From NCBI RefSeq assembly GCF_018332515.1, contig NZ_BOQD01000049.1:1-58289 (forward strand): a DNA stretch of 58,289 nucleotides. The letters are read 5' to 3'. This DNA is from Bacillus hominis. Lineage in GTDB: Bacteria > Bacillota > Bacilli > Bacillales > Bacillaceae_G. The translations under genes and the position numbers were made by a program. The stretch's first letter is position 1. The number at the start of each line of letters is the position of its first letter. Of the stretch, positions 43,071 to 53,354 are shown piece by piece. A model generated the notes under the pieces. The model was not told where the DNA came from, searched no databases, and saw only the letters and a list, made by a program, of their open reading frames with translations.

Positions 43071-43814
43071 TTATTTACCAATTTCGTGACGTTTACGATA
43101 TACCTCATACATTAACAAACTTGCGGCTACTGAAGCATTTAAGGATGTAACTTTACCAACCATCGGTAAAGTTATTAGGAAATCACACTTTTCACCAATA
43201 ATACGACTCATACCTTTTCCTTCGCTACCAATTACTAATCCGATTGGCATATTACCATCTAAATTACGGTAATCCGTTTTCCCTTTGGCATCTGTACCAG
43301 CAATCCAAAGTCCACGTTCTTTTAATTCATCAATTGTACGCGATAAATTTGTTACACGTGCAACAGGAATATATTCAATTGCCCCAGTCGACGCTTTCGC
43401 AACTGACGCTGTAAGTCCCACTGCTCTTCTTTTTGGAATAATAATCCCATGAGCCCCTGTTGCATCTGCAGTACGCATAATAGAACCTAAGTTATGTGGA
43501 TCTTCAATTTCATCTAAAATTAAGAAGAACGGATCTTCATTACGTTTTTCTGCTACTTTAAATAAATCTTCTAGCTCAGCATATTGATATGCAGCTACTT
43601 GAGCAATTACACCTTGATGATTTCCCTCAACTAATTGATCTAATTTCTTCTTCGGTGCATGTTGCAAAATAACCTTATTTTCTTTCGCTAATGCCAGTAC
43701 AATCTGTACTTGCCCTTTGGCAGCACCTTCTGCGATCCAAATTTTATTAATATCTCTCCCTGATCGTAACGCTTCAATTACAGGGTTACGTCCGATAATA
43801 TATTCACTACTCAT
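43071..43814 (-). CDS. rlmB: 23S rRNA (guanosine-2'-O-)-methyltransferase RlmB
   Basis: 247 aa, TrmH/SpoU family. N-terminal L30e-like substrate domain, then the knotted SPOUT domain with motifs [32 protein letters not shown] and [15 protein letters not shown]. It methylates the 2'-OH of a 23S guanosine in the peptidyl transferase region (G2251 in E. coli). Its ATG overlaps the mrnC stop (ATGA), indicating translational coupling. Confidence 0.95.
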   Translation of the reverse strand: MSSEYIIGRNPVIEALRSGRDINKIWIAEGAAKGQVQIVLALAKENKVILQHAPKKKLDQLVEGNHQGVIAQVAAYQYAELEDLFKVAEKRNEDPFFLILDEIEDPHNLGSIMRTADATGAHGIIIPKRRAVGLTASVAKASTGAIEYIPVARVTNLSRTIDELKERGLWIAGTDAKGKTDYRNLDGNMPIGLVIGSEGKGMSRIIGEKCDFLITLPMVGKVTSLNASVAASLLMYEVYRKRHEIGK

Positions 43815-44218
43815 GATGATGTGCTCCCTTCCTTTTCTTCTAAAACAGCAATTGCCTTATATACAATTTCGTCTAATCTTTCACGATTATTTAATAAGTG
43901 ATGATAACCGATTAGAGCTTCCAACGCTGTACTATATCGGTATGTTTGTACATCCGTATTCTTCGGAACAGTACCCGAATTCGCATTGCGCCCTCTTCTT
44001 AGTACTGCCTCTTCTTCCTCTGTCAAAAATGCCGTCTCTAATAAATGATAAACAACTTTCGCCTGTGCTTTTGCCGAAACAAAGCTCGTCCCTAAGCGAT
44101 GTAATTGATTAGGGCGAACTGTTCCTTTTTGAAGAAGGTGATAGCGGATATATTGTTCATATACCGCATCACCCATATATGCTAACGCTAAGCTGTTCAA
44201 TTGCTTTGCATCAATCAT
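43811..44218 (-). CDS. mrnC: Mini-ribonuclease III MrnC
   Basis: 135 aa from the ATG at 44218 ([14 protein letters not shown]); a slightly longer frame overlaps cysS. RNase III catalytic domain without a dsRNA-binding domain: [15 protein letters not shown] holds the catalytic Asp/Glu region and [11 protein letters not shown] the second acidic cluster. It matures the ends of 23S rRNA with L3 as cofactor in B. subtilis. It starts two nt after the cysS stop. Confidence 0.95.
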   Translation of the reverse strand: MIDAKQLNSLALAYMGDAVYEQYIRYHLLQKGTVRPNQLHRLGTSFVSAKAQAKVVYHLLETAFLTEEEEAVLRRGRNANSGTVPKNTDVQTYRYSTALEALIGYHHLLNNRERLDEIVYKAIAVLEEKEGSTSS

Positions 44219-44220
44219 TT

Positions 44221-45618
44221 TTATCCTCTTTTCCATCTTGTACCTTGAGCGGTATCTTCTAAAATAATATTACGTTCTTTTAAATCATCGCGAATTTGAT
44301 CAGATAATGCGAAATCACGATTTTTACGAGCTTCAATACGCTTTTGGATAAGTGCCTCAATTTCTTCATCAAGCAATTCTTCTTGTGCTAATTCTAATCC
44401 TAAAATATCAAATAATGTTTCAAGTTGTTTCACGTATGCTCCAATTACAACTTTAGAAGTATGTTCTTCTAATAAATATTGATTTGCATGATTTGCTACG
44501 TTATATAATTCAGTAATTGCATTAGCAGTATTGAAATCATCATCCATTGCTTCTTCAAATGCAGCCTGGAATTTTTCCATTTCAGCCAACCATTTCTCAT
44601 TATGATCTGTTAAATTTGCGCTACTTTCCATACGGTGCTTTAAGTTACCGTAAGCTGTTTTAATTCTTTCTAGCCCGTTATTCGTACTTTGTAATAACTC
44701 TTCACTAAAGTTAATCGGATGACGGTAATGTACTGATAACATAAAGAATCTAATTAACTGTGGATCATATTGCTTAATGATATCGTGAACTAAAATGAAG
44801 TTTCCAAGTGACTTAGACATCTTCTCATTATCAATATTAATATATCCATTATGCATCCAGTAACGTGCAAATGTTTTTCCTGTCAACGCCTCGGACTGTG
44901 CAATTTCATTCTCATGATGAGGAAATGCCAAATCTTGACCGCCAGCATGAATATCAATTGTATCCCCTAGGTACTTACGTGCCATCGCTGAGCATTCAAT
45001 ATGCCACCCTGGACGTCCTTTCCCCCAAGGGCTTTCCCAGAAGATCTCCCCTTCTTTCGCAGCTTTCCACAAAGCAAAATCAAGAGGATCTTGTTTCTTT
45101 TCTCCTACTTCAATACGTGCACCGTGACGTAAATCAGCGATTGGCTGATGCGATAATTTACCGTAACCTTCGAATTCTTTCGTTCTAAAGTATACATCAC
45201 CTTCTGATTCATATGCATACCCTTTATTCACAAGTTCTTGAATAAATTCAATAATGATATCCATATTCTCTGTCACACGCGGATGAACCGTTGCATGTTT
45301 GCAACCTAGTGCTGTTACATCTTCAAAGTAAGCTTCAACAAAACGATCTGCAATTGTTGGCACATCTTCACCTAATTCATTTGCCGCCTTAATTAATTTA
45401 TCATCCACGTCGGTGAAGTTAGATACATACTGCACATCATATCCTTTATATTCTAAGTAACGGCGTACTGTATCAAATACCATAGGTGGTCTCGCATTCC
45501 CAATGTGAATGTAGTTATATACTGTAGGTCCGCACACATACATCTTTACCTTATTTTCTTCTAATGGCATAAACTCTTCTTTTTGACGCGTTAACGTATT
45601 ATAAATGTGAATAGTCAT
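44221..45618 (-). CDS. cysS: Cysteinyl-tRNA synthetase
   Basis: 465 aa, class I. Zinc/HIGH region [18 protein letters not shown] and KMSKSLGNF signature are intact; WHIECSAMA holds a further zinc cysteine. Charges tRNA-Cys. Its start overlaps the cysE 3' end by 20 nt, so both are made from one T-box-controlled transcript. Confidence 0.97.
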   Translation of the reverse strand: MTIHIYNTLTRQKEEFMPLEENKVKMYVCGPTVYNYIHIGNARPPMVFDTVRRYLEYKGYDVQYVSNFTDVDDKLIKAANELGEDVPTIADRFVEAYFEDVTALGCKHATVHPRVTENMDIIIEFIQELVNKGYAYESEGDVYFRTKEFEGYGKLSHQPIADLRHGARIEVGEKKQDPLDFALWKAAKEGEIFWESPWGKGRPGWHIECSAMARKYLGDTIDIHAGGQDLAFPHHENEIAQSEALTGKTFARYWMHNGYINIDNEKMSKSLGNFILVHDIIKQYDPQLIRFFMLSVHYRHPINFSEELLQSTNNGLERIKTAYGNLKHRMESSANLTDHNEKWLAEMEKFQAAFEEAMDDDFNTANAITELYNVANHANQYLLEEHTSKVVIGAYVKQLETLFDILGLELAQEELLDEEIEALIQKRIEARKNRDFALSDQIRDDLKERNIILEDTAQGTRWKRG

Positions 45619-46264
45619 TTTTATCCTTCCTTTCTACTTTTACTTCGAGTTGCTTTCTCAATTTATCAAGTTCTACTTCCATAACCTTTAATTTATCAAA
45701 AATCGGATCCGGAAGATCAGAATGATTTAATTCTTGGCCAATCTTTACTCCATTTTGAATAACGACTCGGCCAGGTATACCTACAACTGTAGAATGCGCA
45801 GGAACTTCCTTTAACACGACAGATCCTGCTCCAATTTTAGAATTCTCTCCAACAGTAATAGAACCTAGTACTTTAGCACCTGTTGCAATTAATACATTAT
45901 CCTGAATTGTAGGATGCCTTTTTCCTTTTTCTTTACCTGTACCACCTAATGTGACACCTTGATAAATTGTTACGTTTTCGCCAATTTCACACGTTTCGCC
46001 AATTACAACCCCCATTCCATGATCAATGAAAAAACGACGACCAATAGTTGCTCCTGGGTGAATCTCAATGCCAGTAAAAAAACGACTAACCTGCGAAATC
46101 CAACGTGCCACAAAGAAAAAGTTCCTTTTATAAAAAGCATGTGCAATTCGATGGGCCCAAACTGCATGTAATCCAGAGTAAGTTAAAATGACTTCGAAAT
46201 AACTTCGTGCCGCTGGATCCTGTTCAAAAACGACTTCAATATCTTCCCGAAGCCTCTTAAACAT
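45599..46264 (-). CDS. cysE: Serine O-acetyltransferase
   Basis: 221 aa from the ATG at 46264 ([12 protein letters not shown]) after GGGGAGGG; the longer frame reaches into the T-box terminator region and is rejected. Helical N-terminal domain, then left-handed beta-helix hexapeptides: [37 protein letters not shown]. Makes O-acetylserine for cysteine synthesis. Coupling with cysS under a cysteine T-box links amino acid supply to tRNA charging. Confidence 0.97.
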   Translation of the reverse strand: MFKRLREDIEVVFEQDPAARSYFEVILTYSGLHAVWAHRIAHAFYKRNFFFVARWISQVSRFFTGIEIHPGATIGRRFFIDHGMGVVIGETCEIGENVTIYQGVTLGGTGKEKGKRHPTIQDNVLIATGAKVLGSITVGENSKIGAGSVVLKEVPAHSTVVGIPGRVVIQNGVKIGQELNHSDLPDPIFDKLKVMEVELDKLRKQLEVKVERKDKNDYSHL

Positions 46265-46387
46265 CGATGTTCCCTCCCCTTTATGGGCTGCTTTTTTCGA
46301 GTGAACTAACTCCCCTAACTCTCCACTTACCCCTAAATCTTTATACAAGGGGATAAAACTTATACTCACACCCATTTACATGGTATA

Positions 46388-46672
46388 AAAAAAAGACGCC
46401 TCTGTCATATAGACAGAGACGCCTTATAAGCGCGGTTCCACTCTGTTTAGGCTAAAGAAGCCTCAAACTCATCCATGATAACGGTTTACACCGCTTCTGT
46501 TTACTTTGCGCCCTAAGGCGTCCCGCGAAATACTTCGCTGTTCAACAGAAGACTCGAAGGGGCATTTCAAAAATCCGCTTATAAACCACTCCCAGCCTAA
46601 AGGTGGTTCTCTCTGTAAAAAGCCTGATTTTCTACTTCTCCTTCTCGTCGCTTTTTCTTATTAGATTTTAGG
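46388..46672 (-). promoter_or_regulatory. T-box riboswitch, cysteine-specific, controlling cysE-cysS
   Basis: Minus strand carries the T-box core GTGGAACCGCG (about 46441-46431). It is followed by a terminator: GGCGTCTCTGTC (46423-46412) with GACAGAGGCGTC (46406-46395), G-U pairs included, and a run of T. Upstream is a long stem I with distal arm AACCACC/GTGGTT. The segment GAAATGCC gives a TGC (Cys) specifier at 46564-46562, fitting cysE-cysS. Uncharged tRNA-Cys should stabilise the antiterminator. It fills most of the 440-nt gltX-cysE gap. Confidence 0.92.
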
Positions 46673-46679
46673 TATACTT

Positions 46680-46708
46680 ATTATATTTCTAAACCTAGAA
46701 AATGTTAA
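46680..46708 (-). promoter_or_regulatory. cysE-cysS operon promoter
   Basis: Minus strand: TTAACA at 46708-46703 across the gltX stop codon, 17-nt spacer, perfect TATAAT at 46685-46680. Transcription would start just before the T-box. Confidence 0.75.
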
Positions 46709-48162
46709 CCAATTACTTTTTGAATACGATTTAAAACTTTTTCTTTTCCAAGAAGTGCAATGGCGTTAGGAAGCTCTGGACCGTGTGTTTGTCCAGTAGT
46801 TGCAACACGGATTGGCATAAATAAATTTTTACCTTTATGTCCTGTTTCCTTTTGAACTGCTTTAATAGCCGCCTTAACTGCTGCTGGCTCCATTTCTTCT
46901 AGAGCTTCTAATTGATTGGCAAATGTACGAAGCACTTCAGGTACTTGTTCACCTTTCAATACTTCTTGTCCCTCTTCTTCATGATCGACATGATCTTTAA
47001 AGAACATTTCAGAAAGCTCTACAATTTCAGCTCCAAAGCTCATTTGGTCATGATATAAAGCAATTACATCACGAACCCAAGCTTGTTCTTGTTCGCTTAA
47101 GTTTTCACCTACGCGGCCCGCTTTAACTAAATGCGGTAAGCTTAATGTAACAACAGCATCTAAATCTTGTTTTTTCATATATTGGTTGTTCATCCATTTT
47201 AGTTTTTGAGAATCGAATAATGCAGGTGATTTCGATAAACGGGCTGCATCAAACATTTTGATAAACTCATCTTTAGAGAAAATTTCTTCCTCTCCCACTG
47301 GTGACCAACCTAGTAATGCGATAAAGTTAAAGATTGCTTCTGGAAGATATCCAAGCTCTTTATATTGTTCAATAAATTGAATAATAGACTCATCACGCTT
47401 ACTTAGCTTTTTACGGCTTTCATTTACAATTAAAGTCATATGACCGAATTGCGGGATATCCCATCCGAAAGCTTCATAAATCATCATTTGTTTTGGTGTA
47501 TTAGAAATATGATCATCACCACGAAGTACGTGTGTAATCTCCATTAAGTGATCATCTACTGCTACCGCAAAGTTATAAGTTGGAATTCCATCTTTTTTCA
47601 CGATAACGAAATCGCCAAAATCATTTGAATGGAATGCAACTTCATCTTTTACGATATCTTTAAACGTGTAGTCGCTATCAGCTGGTACACGGAAGCGAAT
47701 ACTTGGAATACGGCCTTCAGCCTCAAATCCTTTAGTTTGCTCCTCAGTTAAATCACGGTGGTTTCCTGCATAACGTGGTGTTTCACCACGAGCAATTTGC
47801 CCTTCACGTTCTGCTTCTAGCTCTTCTTCTGTCATATAACATTTGTAAGCTAAACCACGCTCTAATAAATCTAGATATAATTTTTTATAAATATCTAAAC
47901 GCTCTGTTTGACGATATGGTCCAAATTCACCACCAACATCAACACCTTCATCCCAGTCCATACCGAGCCATTTCAAGTATTTTAATTGGCTTTCTTCTCC
48001 ACCAGCAACATTACGTTTCACATCAGTATCTTCAATACGAATAATAAACTTGCCATCTTGATGACGAGCAAATAAATAATTAAATAATGCCGTACGCGCA
48101 TTTCCGATATGTAAGTGTCCTGTTGGACTTGGCGCATAGCGCACTCTCACTTGCTTTTCCAT
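46705..48162 (-). CDS. gltX: Glutamyl-tRNA synthetase
   Basis: 485 aa from the ATG at 48162 ([15 protein letters not shown]), eight nt after GGAAGGTG. Class I signatures HIGN and KLSKRDESI are intact; DTDVKRNV and the anticodon-binding C-terminal domain follow. In Bacillus this enzyme is non-discriminating: it also charges tRNA-Gln with Glu, to be corrected by GatCAB. It follows ispF after 89 nt; no own T-box. Confidence 0.96.
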   Translation of the reverse strand: MEKQVRVRYAPSPTGHLHIGNARTALFNYLFARHQDGKFIIRIEDTDVKRNVAGGEESQLKYLKWLGMDWDEGVDVGGEFGPYRQTERLDIYKKLYLDLLERGLAYKCYMTEEELEAEREGQIARGETPRYAGNHRDLTEEQTKGFEAEGRIPSIRFRVPADSDYTFKDIVKDEVAFHSNDFGDFVIVKKDGIPTYNFAVAVDDHLMEITHVLRGDDHISNTPKQMMIYEAFGWDIPQFGHMTLIVNESRKKLSKRDESIIQFIEQYKELGYLPEAIFNFIALLGWSPVGEEEIFSKDEFIKMFDAARLSKSPALFDSQKLKWMNNQYMKKQDLDAVVTLSLPHLVKAGRVGENLSEQEQAWVRDVIALYHDQMSFGAEIVELSEMFFKDHVDHEEEGQEVLKGEQVPEVLRTFANQLEALEEMEPAAVKAAIKAVQKETGHKGKNLFMPIRVATTGQTHGPELPNAIALLGKEKVLNRIQKVIG

Positions 48163-48251
48163 AATTGGTACACCTTCCATTCTTAATGTCTACACATTCT
48201 ATAATTGTACAACAAAAAAATGTGATTATCCATCTTACGAATTAAAAACCA

Positions 48252-48728
48252 TTATTTTTTCTGTAATAATACCACTGCTTGAGATGCAATTCCTTCTTCT
48301 CTTCCTGTAAAGCCTAATTTTTCTGTCGTTGTTGCCTTTACATTAACGTTGTCGACAGAAGTTTCTAGCAGCTCACTAATACGTTTACGCATACTTTCAA
48401 TATGAGGTGCCATCTTTGGCTTCTGAGCAATAATTGTACAATCTAGGTTCCCTAGCTCGTAACCTTGTTCACGCACAAATTCCCAAACCTTTTGTAATAA
48501 TAAAGCTGAATCTGCATCTTTAAAAGCAGGATCTGTATCAGGAAAATGCTTTCCAATATCCCCTGCTGCAATTGCCCCTAAACATGCATCAGCAATCGTA
48601 TGTAACAATACGTCCGCATCCGAGTGACCGATTAGTCCTTTCTCATGAGGAATTGTAATTCCACCAATAATTAACGGTCTACCTTCCGCAAATTCATGTA
48701 CATCAAAACCTTGTCCAATTCGAAACAT
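48252..48728 (-). CDS. ispF: 2-C-methyl-D-erythritol 2,4-cyclodiphosphate synthase
   Basis: 158 aa, complete. Zinc ligands in GFDVHEF (Asp8, His10) and [10 protein letters not shown] (His42), and the C-terminal [15 protein letters not shown]. Catalyses the cyclisation step of the MEP isoprenoid pathway, following IspD and IspE. It lies next to ispD but a terminator-like hairpin separates them. Confidence 0.97.
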   Translation of the reverse strand: MFRIGQGFDVHEFAEGRPLIIGGITIPHEKGLIGHSDADVLLHTIADACLGAIAAGDIGKHFPDTDPAFKDADSALLLQKVWEFVREQGYELGNLDCTIIAQKPKMAPHIESMRKRISELLETSVDNVNVKATTTEKLGFTGREEGIASQAVVLLQKK

Positions 48729-48793
48729 TCTTTACATCCTCCTCAAGCTAAACTACTGAGCTTTATGACTCTATATTATATCGCTATCCCTAT

Positions 48794-48827
48794 AAAGAAA
48801 AGCCCGGCCGTTGCCGAGCTTTTCTTT
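48794..48827 (-). terminator. Terminator-like hairpin between ispD and ispF
   Basis: AAAGAAAAGC (48794-48803) pairs with GCTTTTCTTT (48818-48827), with an inner CGG/CCG pair. T-rich on the minus strand. It probably only reduces transcription into ispF, as no convincing promoter for ispF follows, only a TATAAT at 48779-48774. Confidence 0.7.
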
Positions 48828-48845
48828 ACTATAATGCCATCACTT

Positions 48846-49526
48846 CTATTTCTTCTGAACATGAAGGAAACTTTCAGCAATTAATAAATCCTCTGGGGTC
48901 GTCACTTTAATATTATAGTAACTCCCATCTACTACACCTACTTGCTTTCCGATACGTTCTACGAGGCTTGCATCATCTGTACCAAGAAAACAGCTCTGTT
49001 TTGCACTTCTATGAGCTTCTAACAAAAGAGAAACAGAGAACCCCTGCGGTGTTTGTACAGCCTTAAGCTGAGATCGTTCTACCGTTTCGACAACAACACC
49101 CTGCTCTACTTTCTTAACCGTATCCTTTACTGGCACTGCACAAATGGAGGCTCCATATTTTTCTGCTGCAGTTAATACATCTTGAATCACTTTAGTCGTT
49201 ACAAATGGGCGTGCCCCATCATGCACAAGAACATATTCAACATTACTCGCATGCTGAATCGCGTTATATACGCTATCTTGTCTTTCAGCTCCGCCTTGAA
49301 TAAAGTGTAATGGCTTTTCAATCGGATACTTCTGTAGTAATTCCTCAAAATACGGGCGTTCTTCTTCGTTAATTGCCATAATAATACTTTTGCATGCTCT
49401 ATCTTTTTCAAAAGCACGTAATGTATGCACAATAATCGGTACTTCATTTATAAGTAAGAATAACTTATTTTTGTCAGCACCCATCCGTTTTCCTTGTCCC
49501 GCTGCTGGAATAATTAATGTATACAT
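48846..49526 (-). CDS. ispD: 2-C-methyl-D-erythritol 4-phosphate cytidylyltransferase
   Basis: 226 aa. Nucleotidyltransferase signature [19 protein letters not shown] at the N-terminus, [11 protein letters not shown] and TPEDLLIAE toward the C-terminus. Activates MEP with CTP in isoprenoid synthesis. It follows yacL after 16 nt. Confidence 0.96.
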   Translation of the reverse strand: MYTLIIPAAGQGKRMGADKNKLFLLINEVPIIVHTLRAFEKDRACKSIIMAINEEERPYFEELLQKYPIEKPLHFIQGGAERQDSVYNAIQHASNVEYVLVHDGARPFVTTKVIQDVLTAAEKYGASICAVPVKDTVKKVEQGVVVETVERSQLKAVQTPQGFSVSLLLEAHRSAKQSCFLGTDDASLVERIGKQVGVVDGSYYNIKVTTPEDLLIAESFLHVQKK

Positions 49527-49542
49527 ATTAATAATCCTCTAC

Positions 49543-50646
49543 TTATAATGCTTTTTCTAATAATTTACGTTTTGCGAAAATCATACGACCAGCCGATGTT
49601 TGCAACACACTTGTAACAAGTACATTTAGTTGCGAACCAACATATTCTCTACCATCTTCTACTACAATCATCGTGCCATCATCTAAGTATGCAACACCTT
49701 GATTTTGCTCTTTACCATCTTTTACAACATAAACACTTAGTTCTTCGCCAGGGAGTACCACTGGTTTAATTGCATTTGCTAAATCATTAATATTTAACAC
49801 TGTTACTCCTTGTAATTCAGAAACTTTGTTTAAGTTGAAATCATTTGTTACAACAGTTCCACCAGTGACTTTCGCTAACTTTACAAGCTTGCTATCCACT
49901 TCTTGGATATCCTCAAAATCGCCTTCATAAATTTCTACCGGAATTGGCATCTCTTTTTGAATACGATTCAAAATGTCTAATCCTCTGCGACCACGATTAC
50001 GCTTTAACGCATCAGAAGAATCGGCAATATGCTGAAGCTCTTCTAATACGAATTGTGGAATCACAATTGTTCCTTCTAAAAACTTCGTTTGGCAAATATC
50101 TGCAATACGTCCATCAATAATTACACTCGTATCGAGAATTTTCCAATGAGCTGTAGATTTTTCCACCTCTAACTCTTCGTTCTCACTATTGCTTTTCTTC
50201 TTACCTCCGCGCTGGGGTAATGTAAATAATCCTAACAATTCATTTCTCTTTTTAAACCCTACTTGGAATCCTAAATAACCAAGTAAAAGTGTAAAGAACA
50301 CTTGTAATACTGTACTAATGACTGGAATCGTGAATTCACGAATTGGTATCAAAATTAAATATGCAACAATAAGACCAGAGATCAACCCTAATGTACCAAA
50401 TAAAACATCTGCTACAGGTGCCTTTACAAGGGCTTCTTCGATATGCTTAATAAGTTGGACAATATAATCTACAAGCCAAAATGTTGTTAAAAATAAAATA
50501 ATTGCACCAATAATTGCACGAACATAAGACCCTTCCAACCAAGGAACAGCGCCGATGTCCATTACATTAATAACTTTTGGAATTAAGAAAATCCCTAATG
50601 CTCCCCCGATCACTAAAAAGAAGAGCTGTACGATCCGTTTTAACAT
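49543..50646 (-). CDS. yacL: PIN/TRAM-domain membrane protein YacL
   Basis: 367 aa. Four N-terminal membrane segments (about residues 5-120), then a PIN domain ([27 protein letters not shown], holding conserved acidic residues) and a C-terminal TRAM domain ([20 protein letters not shown]). A membrane-bound PIN nuclease-like protein of unknown target; the PIN acid residues look intact. A 160-nt gap separates it from disA. Confidence 0.92.
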   Translation of the reverse strand: MLKRIVQLFFLVIGGALGIFLIPKVINVMDIGAVPWLEGSYVRAIIGAIILFLTTFWLVDYIVQLIKHIEEALVKAPVADVLFGTLGLISGLIVAYLILIPIREFTIPVISTVLQVFFTLLLGYLGFQVGFKKRNELLGLFTLPQRGGKKKSNSENEELEVEKSTAHWKILDTSVIIDGRIADICQTKFLEGTIVIPQFVLEELQHIADSSDALKRNRGRRGLDILNRIQKEMPIPVEIYEGDFEDIQEVDSKLVKLAKVTGGTVVTNDFNLNKVSELQGVTVLNINDLANAIKPVVLPGEELSVYVVKDGKEQNQGVAYLDDGTMIVVEDGREYVGSQLNVLVTSVLQTSAGRMIFAKRKLLEKAL

Positions 50647-50806
50647 CCAACCACCTCCTACTCATTATTAACCATTGTTTCACTAATCAAAACGCCGAAT
50701 GCAAAAGCGGATGTGTTTTTTTGTAAATAGTTTTATTTACCAATATACCATATCATATAACAAAAATGTTCTAGTGTCGTTATATTATGGAATCAATGTA
50801 ATATTC

Positions 50807-51880
50807 TTAATTGTGTCTACTCATATAGAGATGCTCTTGAATTCTTTTTAAACCTTCTCGTATTTTCTTCGCCCTGACTTCCCCAATTCCTTCCACATCG
50901 TCCAATTCATTAATAGTTGCACGACAAACACCTTGTAACGTTTTAAATCGATTAATTAAATTTTCAATGATAAGTGGTGGAACACGAGAAATTTTGCTTG
51001 TGATTCGATATCCTCTCGGCGTCACACTTTCTTCTAAGCTCATTTGTCCTGGATAGCCCAGCAGTTTAACTAAATCACTATCCTCTAGAAGTTGTGTATT
51101 TGCAAGATCTTGTAACTTTTTCAAAATTTGATGGTGATCTTGCGTTTTTTCTTGATAATAATCTTTAATTAATAGCGCTGCCTCTGCTTCTAAGTCAGCT
51201 AGTAATTCTGTAAGTTGTAAACGAATTAATCTTCCTTCTGTTCCTAACTCATGAATATAGCTCAATATTTCATTTTTTATACGCAGTACCATTTCAACAC
51301 TATGTAAAACGTGAACTACCTCGGACATTGTAACAACCTCTTCAAATTCTAGAATGCCCAAATTCGTAATACCATCATTCCATACGGCCTTATATTTTTC
51401 CAACGTTTGAATAGCTTGGTTTGCCTTCGTTAAAATAACCCCTATATCCTTTAGTGTATAACGTAAGCTCCCTTGATATAGTGTAATTACGTTACGTCTT
51501 TGTGAAATGGCAACAACAAGGCTACCCGTCTGCTTCGCTACACGCTCCGCCGTTCGGTGACGCATACCTGTTTCAATAGAATCAATAGATGCCTCTGGAA
51601 CTAATTGTGCGTTCGCAATCAAAATTTTGCTCCCTGTTTCATTTAAAATAAGCGCCCCATCCATTTTTGCTAATTCATATAAACTAGCAGGTGAGAATGC
51701 GCAATTAATGTGAAATCCTCCATCAACAATACTTTTAATCTGCTCATTATATCCAAGAACAATTAATCCTCCTGTTTGCGCACGAAGTACGTTATCTATC
51801 CCTTCGCGCAGTGGCGTTCCTGGAGCAACGAGCTGTAAAATATTAATCATACTTTTGACACGTTGCTTGTTTTCTTCCAT
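50807..51880 (-). CDS. disA: DNA integrity scanning diadenylate cyclase DisA
   Basis: 357 aa. N-terminal DAC domain with catalytic DGA (residues 74-76, in [10 protein letters not shown]) and RHR (107-109, in [10 protein letters not shown]), a helical spine, and C-terminal helix-hairpin-helix DNA-binding domain ([16 protein letters not shown]). Makes c-di-AMP and pauses at branched DNA, delaying sporulation when DNA is damaged. It starts three nt after radA, its known partner. Confidence 0.97.
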   Translation of the reverse strand: MEENKQRVKSMINILQLVAPGTPLREGIDNVLRAQTGGLIVLGYNEQIKSIVDGGFHINCAFSPASLYELAKMDGALILNETGSKILIANAQLVPEASIDSIETGMRHRTAERVAKQTGSLVVAISQRRNVITLYQGSLRYTLKDIGVILTKANQAIQTLEKYKAVWNDGITNLGILEFEEVVTMSEVVHVLHSVEMVLRIKNEILSYIHELGTEGRLIRLQLTELLADLEAEAALLIKDYYQEKTQDHHQILKKLQDLANTQLLEDSDLVKLLGYPGQMSLEESVTPRGYRITSKISRVPPLIIENLINRFKTLQGVCRATINELDDVEGIGEVRAKKIREGLKRIQEHLYMSRHN

Positions 51881-51883
51881 AGC

Positions 51884-53260
51884 CTAGCCTCCTAATGTCA
51901 AACGAAGCGCTTCTCCTAGATTAGAAACACCTACTACCTCAATCCCATCCGGAATTGTCCAACCCCCTAAATTTTTTCTAGGGATAATAGCACGTTGAAA
52001 TCCTAACTTAGCTGCTTCTTGTACACGTTGTTCGATTCTTGATACTCTTCTTATTTCTCCAGTTAGTCCTACTTCTCCTATCACCGCATCGGTTGGTGCA
52101 GTAGCTTTATCTCTGAAACTTGAAGCAATACTTAAGGCGACAGCTAAATCGATTGCTGGTTCATCTAATTTCAAACCACCCGCGACTTTTAAATATGCGT
52201 CTTGATTTTGCAACAATAAACCTGTTCTTTTTTCTAGCACTGCCATAATAAGTGAAACGCGGTTATGATCAATTCCAGTCGCCATTCTTCGAGGATTTCC
52301 AAAACTAGTAGGGGAGATTAATGCTTGGATTTCTACTAGAACCGGTCTTGTTCCTTCCATTGAAGCAACCACTGTGGACCCTGCAACTCCAACTGGCCTT
52401 TCCTCAAGGAAAATTTCAGAAGGGTTTAGTACTTCTGCAAGACCTAGTTCCTTCATTTCAAAGATACCCATTTCATTTGTGGAACCAAAACGGTTCTTCA
52501 CAGCTCGCAAAATACGATATGTATGGTGACGATCTCCTTCAAAGTAAAGAACTGCATCGACCATATGTTCCAGCATGCGTGGTCCTGCAATTGCTCCTTC
52601 TTTTGTCACATGTCCAACGATAAAAATAGGAATCCCTTTCGTCTTTGCAAGTTTCATTAATTCCGCTGTACATTCACGTACTTGCGCCACACTTCCAGGT
52701 GCTGACGTCACTTCAGGTAAATGTATCGTTTGAATGGAGTCAATAACAACAAAAGCTGGGTTCATCTCTTCAATGTGCGCTGCAATTCGCTGTAAATCAG
52801 TCTCTGCTACAACAAATAGATTACTACCCTTTACATGCAAACGATCTGCACGAAGTTTAATCTGCTTTGCTGACTCCTCACCTGATATGTATAGTACATC
52901 ATATGAAGAATCTGCTAATTGCGATGAAATTTGTAATAACAATGTTGATTTCCCAATCCCAGGGTCTCCACCAATAAGTACTAAAGATCCATCTACAATC
53001 CCGCCACCAAGTACACGGTTAAACTCTTGAAATTTCGTTTCAATACGCGCCTCAGACTTTGTTTCTACCTCCGTTAAGCGTCTTGGTTTTGTTACTTCTG
53101 ATTGAATTGCATTGGCATAATTAAGGCGTCTTGATGATACAACTGGTTCCATCTCTTCAACAAGCGTATTCCATTGACCACATCCAGGACATTTCCCCAT
53201 ATATTTTGGCGATTGATAACCACATTCTTGACATGTAAATTTTGTTTTCTTTTTAGCCAT
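51884..53260 (-). CDS. radA: DNA repair protein RadA
   Basis: 458 aa. N-terminal zinc finger C10-x2-C13 and C24-x2-C27, RecA-like ATPase with Walker [11 protein letters not shown] (about 98-106), the RadA-specific KNRFG motif (255-259), and a C-terminal Lon-like domain ([22 protein letters not shown]). A branch-migration helicase in recombination; it interacts with DisA and limits its cyclase activity in B. subtilis. Confidence 0.97.
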   Translation of the reverse strand: MAKKKTKFTCQECGYQSPKYMGKCPGCGQWNTLVEEMEPVVSSRRLNYANAIQSEVTKPRRLTEVETKSEARIETKFQEFNRVLGGGIVDGSLVLIGGDPGIGKSTLLLQISSQLADSSYDVLYISGEESAKQIKLRADRLHVKGSNLFVVAETDLQRIAAHIEEMNPAFVVIDSIQTIHLPEVTSAPGSVAQVRECTAELMKLAKTKGIPIFIVGHVTKEGAIAGPRMLEHMVDAVLYFEGDRHHTYRILRAVKNRFGSTNEMGIFEMKELGLAEVLNPSEIFLEERPVGVAGSTVVASMEGTRPVLVEIQALISPTSFGNPRRMATGIDHNRVSLIMAVLEKRTGLLLQNQDAYLKVAGGLKLDEPAIDLAVALSIASSFRDKATAPTDAVIGEVGLTGEIRRVSRIEQRVQEAAKLGFQRAIIPRKNLGGWTIPDGIEVVGVSNLGEALRLTLGG

Positions 53261-53311
53261 ATCTTTTATAGTTCACTTCACTTTCATCTACAAACGTTTA
53301 TCCTTCTCGTA

Positions 53312-53345
53312 CAAGAAAGAGGGCTATCGCGTAGCCCTCTTTGTT
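53312..53345 (-). terminator. Terminator after clpC
   Basis: AAAGAGGGCTA (53316-53326) pairs with TAGCCCTCTTT (53332-53342), loop TCGCG, followed by TTTCTTG on the minus strand. It ends the heat-shock operon, with radA-disA beyond probably reached by read-through or another promoter. Confidence 0.85.
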
Positions 53346-53354
53346 TGTCTATAC

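Noticed and set aside
50647-50806. Promoter and small hairpin (GTAAATA/TATTTAC) between disA and yacL
   Set aside because: Several weak TTGNNN/TAWWAT pairs are possible in this AT-rich gap and none stands out; the hairpin lacks a T run in the coding direction.
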